Shown here one piece after another: positions 45,997-54,444 of a stretch of DNA of 64,000 nucleotides. The position numbers and the translations under genes are program-made. The notes under the pieces are model-generated. The model ran no database searches. It saw nothing but the letters and a program-made list of their open reading frames with translations, and had not been told where the DNA came from. Origin of the DNA: Ohtaekwangia sp. (GTDB lineage: Bacteria > Bacteroidota > Bacteroidia > Cytophagales > Cyclobacteriaceae); the NCBI GenBank assembly GCA_021155195.1, contig JAJNPV010000050.1:434001-498000 (forward strand). The letters are read 5' to 3'. How positions within the stretch are numbered: position 1 is the first letter of the stretch; each line of letters opens with the position of its first letter.

Positions 45997-48663
45997 ATGA
46001 TGCCGAAGGATAATCATGAGAAGATTCCTAAAGGTTCCTTAAGGGTGCTCGCCTGGTTTTGCCCCGACCATCTTTATGAAGAGATAGAAGGGGATCTACT
46101 TCAGTGTTATGAGCGTGACCTTAAAAAATTTAGCGTACAAAAGTCAAAACGAAGATTGCTATGGAATACAATTCGGTTTTTCAGACCAGGTATCTTATTA
46201 AGAAATAGGTTTTCAATCTCATTAATTCCTTTGTATATGATCATTAACTACATTAAAATCGCTTTTCGAAATTTTCAACGACAAAAAGGATATACACTGC
46301 TTAATGTAGTGGGGTTATCGTTAGGGTTAGCCGCCAGCTTGTTGATTTTTCAATATGTAAAGTATGAAAAAAGCTTTGATGCGTTTCATGCGCGCGCTTA
46401 TGACATTTACCGCATTCAATATAATGGTTGGCAAAATGGCACTTTAAATTATGAAAGCGCAGTGGCTGTACCGGCTGCCACCGTTGCCCTCAAAAATAAT
46501 TTTGCTGAAGTAGAAGAGTATACTCGCTTGCTTCCGGTAAGTGGGGTGTTGCAATATGAACAACCCGGTGAAGAACCAATAACCTTTCGGGAAGAGAAGG
46601 CTTTTTATGCCGATACTTTACTCTTTAAGGTATTTAGTTTCAACGTGCTGAAAGGCGATCCTAACACATGCCTTAAGGGAATAAATAAAATCATAGTGTC
46701 AGAAACGTTTGCCTATAAATATTTTGGCAATGAAGATGCTATTGGAAAACAACTGCGCTTTAATGGAAACCAATCACTTGAAATTACAGGTGTGTTTGCC
46801 GATGTACCAGAAAACTCACATCTCAAATTTGATTTTCTGCTTTCATACGAAACCATTAACAAGCAAACGAATGATCAATCAGCAACTTCCTGGGGATGGT
46901 ACGATTTCTACTCATTTGTTTTACTACAGCCAGGAACGGATGTAAAAAACCTACAGGCAAAATGGGACGAGTTTCTTGTAAAAACCCGCCAGGAAGATTG
47001 GGACAAGTATAATCGTAAACAAGAATTTATACTTAAGCCGCTTACAGACATTCACCTGCAGTCAAAATTACTTTACGAAACTTCCCCACAAGAGTTGCGG
47101 GATGGCGACTCGGTATATGCGCTCAGTATTATTGCTCTTTTTATTCTGGTGATAGCCTGGGTGAATTACGTAAATCTTGCCACGGCCCGGTCACTCAATC
47201 GTGCCAACGAAGTAGGCGTGCGCAAGGTGGTGGGTGCTTTTCGTGGTCAGCTCATCATGCAGTTTATTATGGAGTCGCTTATATTAAATATTCTTGCTGT
47301 GGCTATTGCCCTTGGTCTTGTGCTAGCATTATGGTCTTCGTTTTCTGCGCTTACCGGCTGGCACATTCCACTCGATTACCTATTGCAAAAAGAATTCTGG
47401 ATGCTGGTGATCACGTTATTTTTGTTGGGCGCATTGCTATCGGGATTTTACCCGGCCATTGTGTTATCATCTTTTAAACCTGTTGCCGTTCTGAAAGGAA
47501 AACTTATCCGAAGCTCGGGCGGAAATTATCTGCGCAAAGGATTAGTAGTATTTCAATTTGTTGCTTCTGTATTTCTTATCAGTGGCTCCCTGATTGTGTA
47601 TAAGCAATTGCAATTCATGAAAAATAAAGACCTTGGAGTGAGCATTGATCAAACAGTAGTTCTAAAAGGTCCGGATGTAATTGCAGACTCATTGTATCAA
47701 AAAAATCTTGAGGCGTTTCGCACTGAGATTCTTCGCATCCCCGGTGTAAAAAGCATCGCAGGTTCTTCCAACATTCCCGGGGTAGAAAATTATTGGACGA
47801 TGGGCGTTAAACAATTAACCGGTGGATCTGATGGATTTAACACCATTACTCACATTGCATTCGACTACGAGTTTATTCCCCAGTATCAAATCAAAGTATT
47901 GGCCGGCCGCAATTTCGATCGTCAGTTTCCCAGCGATGAAAAGGCTTTGATGATTAACCGTGCTGCCGCAAGCGAACTTGGCTTTAATGATCCAACGAAA
48001 GCGGTAGGTGAAAAATTGATAAGCGGTCGCGATACACTTGAAGTAATTGGAGTGATCGATGACTTTCACCAGATGTCATTGAAAACTGCCATCATTCCAT
48101 TAGTGTGTCGATTGCGCCCGCATGTTGGTGGATATTATTCATTAAAGCTTGAAACGGCCAACTACAAAAACACGATGGCCTCCGTTGAAGAACAGTGGGG
48201 AATATTCTTCTCAGGCAATCCGCTCGACTACTTTTTCCTGGATCAGTTTTACAATCGGCAGTATGAGCGAGACGATCGCTTTGGTGAAGTGTTCACGATA
48301 TTTACAATGCTGGCAATTTTTATTGCCTCATTAGGGTTACTCGGCCTTGCTTCGTTTATGGCTTTGCAGCGTACCAAAGAAATTGGAATCCGAAAAGTGT
48401 TGGGATCCAGTGTTTCTGGAATTGTTGTCTTACTATCAAAGGGATTTATGAAGCCTGTTCTAATCGCTATTTTCATTGCCTTCCCGGTAGGTTGGTGGCT
48501 AATGGAAAAATGGTTGCAATCATTTCCTTACCGAACCGACATCAGTGTTTGGGTGTTTGCAGTTTCGGGTTTGTTGGTATTGATCATTGCTTTTTTATCG
48601 GTTGCTTCACAAACCCTGAAGGCAGCCCTAACAAAACCTGCTGATACATTGAAGTACGAGTAA
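45997..48663 (+). CDS. MacB/FtsX-type ABC transporter permease with prefix domain
   Basis: The 888-residue inner-membrane protein starts with the same prefix (VLAWFCPDHLYEEIEGDLLQCY, FFRPGILLRN). A permease of the MacB/FtsX type follows, with a large periplasmic domain between the first and second membrane helices (NYIKIAFRNFQRQKGYTLLNV, then MacB_PCD), a second half repeating this layout, and RTKEIGIRKVLGSSVSGIVV before the last helices. No ATP-binding subunit is encoded beside it, so it must use a distant ATPase or act without one. It starts six bases after the DUF2723 gene. Confidence 0.92.
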   Translation: MMPKDNHEKIPKGSLRVLAWFCPDHLYEEIEGDLLQCYERDLKKFSVQKSKRRLLWNTIRFFRPGILLRNRFSISLIPLYMIINYIKIAFRNFQRQKGYTLLNVVGLSLGLAASLLIFQYVKYEKSFDAFHARAYDIYRIQYNGWQNGTLNYESAVAVPAATVALKNNFAEVEEYTRLLPVSGVLQYEQPGEEPITFREEKAFYADTLLFKVFSFNVLKGDPNTCLKGINKIIVSETFAYKYFGNEDAIGKQLRFNGNQSLEITGVFADVPENSHLKFDFLLSYETINKQTNDQSATSWGWYDFYSFVLLQPGTDVKNLQAKWDEFLVKTRQEDWDKYNRKQEFILKPLTDIHLQSKLLYETSPQELRDGDSVYALSIIALFILVIAWVNYVNLATARSLNRANEVGVRKVVGAFRGQLIMQFIMESLILNILAVAIALGLVLALWSSFSALTGWHIPLDYLLQKEFWMLVITLFLLGALLSGFYPAIVLSSFKPVAVLKGKLIRSSGGNYLRKGLVVFQFVASVFLISGSLIVYKQLQFMKNKDLGVSIDQTVVLKGPDVIADSLYQKNLEAFRTEILRIPGVKSIAGSSNIPGVENYWTMGVKQLTGGSDGFNTITHIAFDYEFIPQYQIKVLAGRNFDRQFPSDEKALMINRAAASELGFNDPTKAVGEKLISGRDTLEVIGVIDDFHQMSLKTAIIPLVCRLRPHVGGYYSLKLETANYKNTMASVEEQWGIFFSGNPLDYFFLDQFYNRQYERDDRFGEVFTIFTMLAIFIASLGLLGLASFMALQRTKEIGIRKVLGSSVSGIVVLLSKGFMKPVLIAIFIAFPVGWWLMEKWLQSFPYRTDISVWVFAVSGLLVLIIAFLSVASQTLKAALTKPADTLKYE

Positions 48664-48668
48664 GTAAT

Positions 48669-51282
48669 ATGAACAGGTGGTCATATCGGTTTTTGCGATG
48701 GTTTTGTCCTGAACATCTCTATGAAGAGATAGAAGGCGATCTAATTCAAAAATTTGAGAAGGATGTAAAAGCATTTGGAGAGCGAAAGGCACAACGAAGA
48801 TTGTTATGGAATATAATTCTGTTTTGCCGCCCTGGTATAGTTTTAAGAAATAAGTTTTCACTTCAATCACATCCTGTTATGATTTTAAACTATCTGAAGT
48901 TTAGTTGGCGCAACATGCGCAGGCACTCTCTTTTCACTTTCATCAACATTACAGGATTGGCCGTTGGCATTGCCGTTTGTTTGCTTATGCTAAATTATGT
49001 TGCCTTCGAAAAAGAGTATGATACGTTCTTCCCTCGCTCCAAAGACATTGTACGCGTTAGCTATTCGCGACTTATTGACAATGAATTACAATACAGCAAG
49101 GCTCAAATTTTTCCGGCTGTTGGCGAAACTCTGAAAGCGACTATTCCTGCGGTTGAAAATTACACCCGGCTTTTTCCGGTAACAACACATGTTGAGGCAG
49201 TAATGACAATTGAGGTTGGCAACGAAAGCAAAAGTTTTACGGAGTCATCTGTCTATGCAGTAGACTCTACCTTCCTGACTATTTTTCCTTTAGAATTTAT
49301 TCAAGGCGATTATTCAACTGCGCTCAGTGGCGAGAAAAAATTAATTCTTTCCGAATCCATTGCACAAAAGTACTTTGGAGACATTGACCCAATCAATAAG
49401 ATCATTCACTGGGAAGGCATGGGTGATTGGTTAGTTACCGGTGTATTTAAAGACCTGCCTGAGAACTCCCATATGCAATTTAATTTTCTGGTTTCATGGA
49501 TGAATGTGTATGGCGATAAAAGTGCCTGGAACTGGGATGGGTTTTATACCTACTTGCAGCTTCAGCCAAATACAAATCATTCCGATATAGAAGCGACAAT
49601 GCAAAAAGTTTTGGCTCAAAAAATGGAAGCCAGTGAAAATGCGAATCGTGCAACGGCCAATTTTTTTCTACAGCCGCTTGAAGATATTCACCTACACTCA
49701 AATTTGAGTGGCGAGATGAAAACAAATGGAAATGAGAAAATCATTAATGTTTTACAACTGGTGGCCGCATTTATTTTGGTTCTTGCACTCATCAATTATC
49801 TCAATTTATCTTTGGCTCGTGCCATCCGAAGAGCGAAAGAAATTGGCATTCGCAAAATTGTTGGTTCAAGCCGACATCAATTGCAAGTTTTATTTTTTAC
49901 AGAATCTTTTCTACTAAATCTTTGTGCGCTTACCATTGCTTTAGTGGCAGCCACATTACTTCTTCCGGTTTTCAATTCGCTAATAGGAAAAGAGGTTGGG
50001 CTGCAGATTTTGTTGAATCCGATTTTCATCGTTTCAGCTTTTACAGCGATTGTATTATTCTCCATGTTTGTTGGATTTTATCCGTCCCGAAATCTTGCTT
50101 CAATAACCCCAACGTTAGCATTAAAGGGGGGCAATCTTTCTAATTCAAATGGAAAAGTTCTAAGAAAAAGCTTGTTAACCTTTCAATTTGTAACAACCAT
50201 TCTGTTGATCAGTGCTACACTAATTATTCAACGCCAGGTTTCCTTCATGCAAAATCAGGAGTTGGGTTTCGATATGCATCAAAATGTAGTCATCAAAACG
50301 ATTAGTGGACCTGGGGCTGAAATGGACAGCGCGTTTACAAATAGCATTAATCTTTTTAAGAGCAGAATTAAAGATCAGGCGTATACTATTAACGCAACTA
50401 TTACCTCTTCTATTCCCGGTCGAGAAAATGAATGGCTAGGTCGCTTGAGAAAAGCGGAAGATAATCAGGAATTGATCTCCACATCTCGCACTCGCGTTGA
50501 TAAAGATTTTATTGAAACCTATGGGTTGAAATTACTGGCCGGAAGAAATTTTGCTGACGAAAACCCAAAGCAAATCATTTTAAATGAAACTGCGGTTGCC
50601 ATGCTTGGGTATAAAAAATTCGCAAGAGGCCATAGGAAATATGCTGATGAGTAGCAGTGAGATTATTGGTGTAGTGAATGATTTTCATGAACGCTCCTTG
50701 CAAGAACCTATCCTAGCTTCCATGTATACTCCTGGGCAAGGATATATGAAATTTATCACCGTTAAGGTAAATTCAACCAATGCAACAGAAGCAATCGAGT
50801 CGTTGCAACAACAATGGGTAACTGTTTTTCCAGACAAGCCTTTTGAATATTTCTTTTTGGATGAATTCTTTAATCGTCAATATCAACGCGAACAACAATT
50901 GCAAAAAGTGTTTGGTTATTTATCGGCTATTGGGTTAAGCATTGCGTGTCTGGGTCTTTTTGGATTCACCTATTTTATGACTTACCAACGCACCAAAGAA
51001 ATTGGAATACGAAAAACATTGGGTGCAACGATGCTAAATATTATTCGCTTGCTTTCAACCGAGTTTGCAATTCTTTTGATACTGGCTGGGGCGATTGCCG
51101 TTCCTATCAGTTATTATGCTAGTAGTTTTTGGTTATCCTATTATCCCGTTAGGATTTGGTTGGGCACCCTGGATTTTGTCATACCTGTTTTGCTGGTTGC
51201 GTTTTTTGCGTTTGTCTCGATACTATTTTTACTAATCAGATCGGCAAAGACAAATGCTACGGAAGCATTGAAGCATGAGTAA
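48669..51282 (+). pseudogene. Second prefix-carrying ABC permease, interrupted by a frameshift
   Basis: The first frame (48669-50654) carries the prefix (RFLRWFCPEHLYEEIEGDLIQKF, RPGIVLRN), the first permease half and part of the second, and stops after 661 codons. The next frame continues the family exactly from NSQEAIGNMLMSSSEIIGVV through RTKEIGIRKTLGATMLNII to a stop at 51282, giving about 870 residues when joined. The join is at an A6 run (50613-50618), where one A too many explains the shift. It is either a true pseudogene, a recent indel, or a homopolymer sequencing error. Gene order, spacing (five bases after the upstream gene) and the prefix mark it as a duplicate of its neighbour. 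Confidence 0.85.
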
Positions 51283-51325
51283 AGAATTTGAACTAATGAG
51301 GAGTTTCAACTAATTTTAGTTCCTC

Positions 51326-51526
51326 ATGGGAAAAACCATCTCCAAACAAAAGTTAAAAAAAACAACATTCGCAGAAGAGCAGCGCTTAAAAGATCTTGAG
51401 TTCTTAAGTCTTAAGCCCGCAGAACGCTTGCGGCTGCACGAGGTTATGCGAAAACGTATTTGGGGAGATAAGTACAATAAACTTTCGCTCAAGGGATTGA
51501 AGGTTCTGAAAAAGAAAATTACATGA
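51326..51526 (+). CDS. Small hypothetical protein before the nucleotidyltransferase
   Basis: The 66-residue, lysine- and leucine-rich protein has a helical central part (FAEEQRLKDLEFLSLKPAERLRLHEVMRKR). I do not recognise it as an antitoxin or HEPN domain. Its stop codon overlaps the next start by four bases (ATGA), so the two genes are translationally coupled and probably function together, as in toxin-antitoxin or substrate-presenting pairs. Confidence 0.65.
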   Translation: MGKTISKQKLKKTTFAEEQRLKDLEFLSLKPAERLRLHEVMRKRIWGDKYNKLSLKGLKVLKKKIT

Positions 51527-52002
51527 GTTTCTTTGGAAAAACTCATGAGCGGATTTTGAGGAAGTTCCTTGCTCATGATGTTGAGTTTGTATTAATGGGC
51601 GGTCATGCAGCGGTTTTTTATGGAGTTAGACGAACCACATCTGATATTGACATTCTTGTTAAGCCAACTCTTGCCAATGGAGAAAAGGTTATAAAAGCAT
51701 TCAAGTCTCTGAAGCTAAATCTTTCTGATATTTCTGCTTCTGACTTCGCCACTCAAAATGTGTTCACCTTTGGTGTGGAGCCGGAAGCGGTAGACATTCT
51801 TACCTATACACTTGGAATAGATGTGGAAACCGTATTTACAAATGCTTCATATCATAAAATTGATGATCTGAAACTGAAAGTAATTGATCTAAGGGATTTG
51901 TTGCGAAATAAGGAAAGTCTCAACAGAAAAGATGAAAAAGGACTTGTTGATCAACAAGACATTTTGGCCTTGCGAAGGATTCTAGGATACTCAACATGTT
52001 GA
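51523..52002 (+). CDS. Nucleotidyltransferase-fold protein (MNT/AbiEii-like)
   Basis: The 159-residue protein has the pol-beta nucleotidyltransferase signature VLMGGHAAVFYGVRRTTSDIDILV, with Gly26-Gly27, the acidic pair Asp41/Asp43, and a third acidic position Asp91 (EAVDILTYT). It belongs with the minimal MNT/DUF6036-type transferases, many of which are parts of toxin-antitoxin or defence pairs that AMPylate a partner or tRNA. It overlaps a small upstream partner by four bases. A perfect 28-base palindrome covers its last codons and stop. Confidence 0.78.
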   Translation: MSFFGKTHERILRKFLAHDVEFVLMGGHAAVFYGVRRTTSDIDILVKPTLANGEKVIKAFKSLKLNLSDISASDFATQNVFTFGVEPEAVDILTYTLGIDVETVFTNASYHKIDDLKLKVIDLRDLLRNKESLNRKDEKGLVDQQDILALRRILGYSTC

Positions 52003-52015
52003 GTATCCTATATTT
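51983..52015 (+). terminator. Palindrome over the nucleotidyltransferase stop codon
   Basis: A perfect 28-base palindrome (51983-52010, half-site TAGGATACTCAA with CATG at the centre) covers the last codons and the TGA (52000-52002). A short T-rich tract follows (TATTTTG). It may end transcription, or be a regulatory site or a recombination footprint. Confidence 0.6.
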
Positions 52016-52041
52016 TGTTGAAACAAAAGGATTGAAAGAAA

Positions 52042-53514
52042 TTAATACTTGGCCGGTGCTCCTGCTGCCGGAGTGGTTTTCTTTATAAACTCCCGAATGT
52101 GTTCATTCGAAGTGGCCAGGTCTTCGGCACGCAAGTACATCATGTGCCCACTTCTGTAGCCTTCAAAACGAAAACGATCTTTCATTTTTCCACTTGGATC
52201 AATTTGCCACATGGAATACTTGGCATCGAAGTACGTTGTGGCCCCATCATAATACCCAGACTGGATCATCACGTTCATGTAAGGATTTTCAGCCATTGCT
52301 AAGCGTAGGTTTTCTCCGGTGTTGTCATTCGAATTATCCCACGGACGAACGGGACCGAACATGTTATACTGCAGATCTGTTTTGTATTTCAACACATCGC
52401 GCAGGTAGTAATTGATAGCGGGCGTAAAGGAGTGTAACCACGAGGTGAGTTCCGAATTGTAATCGGGCGAAGTGCCAGCTCCCATTTTGTCAATGCCTTT
52501 GTATCGTGAATCTAATCTACCCACTGTAAATCCCTTGTCGCGCAATAGTTCCTTCCAGAAAAATTGCGTAGGAACAGCCAGGTTATAATCAAGAATGGCT
52601 TGTTCTGAAATTCCCGAGTAGCGTGCCACCTTACCGGCAATCTCTTTTCTTTTTGGCGGATCGATGAAACCACCTTTAGCCAGGGCGGGAATAAATTCAT
52701 CCACAGTAAACTTTTCGGATTCAGCGAGAACTTCATTGAGGTCTTTTTGTTGCAAATCGGCAGGTAGTGCTTTGTGATACCATGCAGCCGCTGTGTAATA
52801 GGGCAACGAAAGCGCATCATCTACCGGGCCATCACGCTTGATTCCCAATCCGGTTGGAGAAACCAGAATCACTCCATTCAAATACATCCAATGATTATTT
52901 TGAAGATCAAGAGCCAACCCTGATACACGTGTAGTTCCATAGCTTTCACCAATAATATATTTAGGGGAGGTCCAGCGACCAGTGCGCGAAACAAAATTGT
53001 CCAACCAATCGCCTAAATATTTTATATCGGCATTCACACCAAAGAAGGTTGACTTCTCCGCTTTAGGATCTAAAATCCGGGAGAAGCCTGTGTTAACGGG
53101 ATCGATGTAAACGATATCAGCAATATCTAAAATAGAATGCGGATTGTCGCGCACTCCATAAGGTTGAACCGGATATCCTTCGGAGTCGATGTTAAGTTGT
53201 TTTGGTCCTGTGTAAGCGACATGCATCCAAACAGAAGCGGAGCCAGGCCCACCATTAAAGGAGATTACCAACGGGCGTTTACTTTTATCGGTTACGTCAG
53301 TACGTTCGTAATAGGTATAGAACAAAGAGGCACTCGGTTTTCCTTCGGCATTCCAAACGGGTTGTGTGCCGGCTGTTACTTTGTAAGGCACCGGCTTTCC
53401 TTTAATAGTAACCTGACCTGTGGATGTTACTGCAGACTCGGCCGGAAGGACACGTTCTTGTGCGAAAACATGTGTTGATACAAATAGTAAAACGAGTAAA
53501 TAAGTATTATTCAT
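52042..53514 (-). CDS. Secreted serine carboxypeptidase (S10 family)
   Basis: The 490-residue exported peptidase has a signal peptide (FVSTHVFAQ). The S10 motifs are visible: FNGGPGSASVW (oxyanion hole, residues 87-95), IIGESYGTTR with catalytic Ser191, an aspartate in IQSGYYDGATTYFD, and the histidine in GYRSGHMMYLR. It removes C-terminal residues from peptides, best at acidic pH in known relatives. Bacteroidota often carry such enzymes next to other secreted peptidases. It is a single gene, convergent with the nucleotidyltransferase cassette. Confidence 0.92.
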   Translation of the reverse strand: MNNTYLLVLLFVSTHVFAQERVLPAESAVTSTGQVTIKGKPVPYKVTAGTQPVWNAEGKPSASLFYTYYERTDVTDKSKRPLVISFNGGPGSASVWMHVAYTGPKQLNIDSEGYPVQPYGVRDNPHSILDIADIVYIDPVNTGFSRILDPKAEKSTFFGVNADIKYLGDWLDNFVSRTGRWTSPKYIIGESYGTTRVSGLALDLQNNHWMYLNGVILVSPTGLGIKRDGPVDDALSLPYYTAAAWYHKALPADLQQKDLNEVLAESEKFTVDEFIPALAKGGFIDPPKRKEIAGKVARYSGISEQAILDYNLAVPTQFFWKELLRDKGFTVGRLDSRYKGIDKMGAGTSPDYNSELTSWLHSFTPAINYYLRDVLKYKTDLQYNMFGPVRPWDNSNDNTGENLRLAMAENPYMNVMIQSGYYDGATTYFDAKYSMWQIDPSGKMKDRFRFEGYRSGHMMYLRAEDLATSNEHIREFIKKTTPAAGAPAKY

Positions 53515-53624
53515 AACTAAATATTATTCAAATTTATTGAGTTTGAAAAGTAGGAAATCTCTTTGACTGTAGCCGCTTAACTTTGCGAAGTGTCCTTTAG
53601 TATGTATAAGCGGTAAAGGTTTGC

Positions 53625-54113
53625 CTACAGGCTCATTATAATCTGCTCAACCGGAGTTTCTCCTAAAAACGATTTTATAAATTTTCGCTCTTTGGAGTAC
53701 ACATAAATGGCCGGTGTCGGTATCGAACCAAAGTTCATATATACATCCGAACCTTCTGCCCTACCAAACCTGATATTAGGTTGGTTGTCTAACTGATATT
53801 CGCGTGCGAATTGCAAAATGCTCTGTTCAGGATCGGAAGCAATAAATTGAAGAGTGTACTCTTTAAACGATTCTAAATTTTCCTGAATTGATTTGGCTTC
53901 GCGCTGACAATGATCGCAATCCGTATTAAATAAAATAAGAATAGAGGCGGCTGGTAAATCACGCGTGGTTGCCGCTGAACCATCCAGGTTTTTGAAGGTG
54001 AGGTAAGGAAGCTCGTTTACTTCTTTCTTTACAACAGGGTCTTTCTTTTCCGGCTTGCTGCAAGCTGTTAACAAAAAAATAATGAGCACCAAAAATAAAT
54101 TTTTCTTAATCAT
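53625..54113 (-). CDS. Lipoprotein thioredoxin-fold (redoxin/TlpA-like) protein
   Basis: The 162-residue form starts at the ATG at 54113 with a type-II signal peptide and lipobox LTAC (Cys18). A redoxin fold follows with the active-site pair Cys66 and Cys69 in NTDCDHCQRE, the cis-proline region PTPAIYVYS, and a peroxiredoxin-like ending. It would act on disulfides in the periplasm, attached to a membrane. Upstream in-frame codons to 54230 overlap the preceding small gene and are probably not translated. It follows that small membrane gene directly. Confidence 0.87.
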   Translation of the reverse strand: MIKKNLFLVLIIFLLTACSKPEKKDPVVKKEVNELPYLTFKNLDGSAATTRDLPAASILILFNTDCDHCQREAKSIQENLESFKEYTLQFIASDPEQSILQFAREYQLDNQPNIRFGRAEGSDVYMNFGSIPTPAIYVYSKERKFIKSFLGETPVEQIIMSL

Positions 54114-54115
54114 AA

Positions 54116-54307
54116 TCAGATAAAAAATTTCAACGCGAAGTAAATAATTAAAAACAGTAAGCCTGAAGTTCCATAGAGTTGAATTACTTTTTTCCGGTTC
54201 TGCACATCTTCCCACCACAACATGATCCATGGCTTAATAAGACCAAGTATCATGAATAGAAATGATGTTATGCTTATCAGCAAAAGCAGCAACCGCACGT
54301 AATACAT
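54116..54307 (-). CDS. Small membrane protein upstream of the redoxin
   Basis: The 63-residue protein has two membrane helices (residues 4-24 and 46-61) with a short charged loop between them. Such small proteins are commonly found just upstream of TlpA-type redoxin genes in Bacteroidota. It ends two bases before the redoxin ATG, so the two form an operon. The function is unknown, but a partner in a redox or cytochrome-assembly unit is plausible. Confidence 0.7.
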   Translation of the reverse strand: MYYVRLLLLLISITSFLFMILGLIKPWIMLWWEDVQNRKKVIQLYGTSGLLFLIIYFALKFFI

Positions 54308-54413
54308 AGTTGCAAATTTACGCTTACTTTATTATTTCTACTCCTCTCCCTTGCCATGTGTTCCCACATGCCAGAAAATTAAACTATAACCGAGGCTCTA
54401 AGCAAATCCACAC

Positions 54414-54421
54414 TATATTTG
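54414..54421 (+). promoter_or_regulatory. Candidate -7 box of mfd
   Basis: TATATTTG matches TAnnTTTG exactly, 24 bases before the GTG start of mfd. No clear TTTG is seen at -33. Confidence 0.35.
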
Positions 54422-54444
54422 CGACCTGTTTTTAAGACCGAGTA

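Noticed and set aside
50613..50618. Programmed ribosomal frameshift at the A6 run in the permease
   Set aside because: Joining the frames needs a +1 shift, while A-run slippage in bacteria usually gives -1; no stimulatory structure is seen. A mutation or read error is simpler, though not excluded.
51326..52002. Classic HEPN-MNT toxin-antitoxin pair
   Set aside because: The small partner has no R-x4-6-H HEPN motif and is too short.
54355..54370. CATGTG-TTCC-CACATG hairpin upstream of mfd
   Set aside because: Only six base pairs with no T tract; too small to claim a function.
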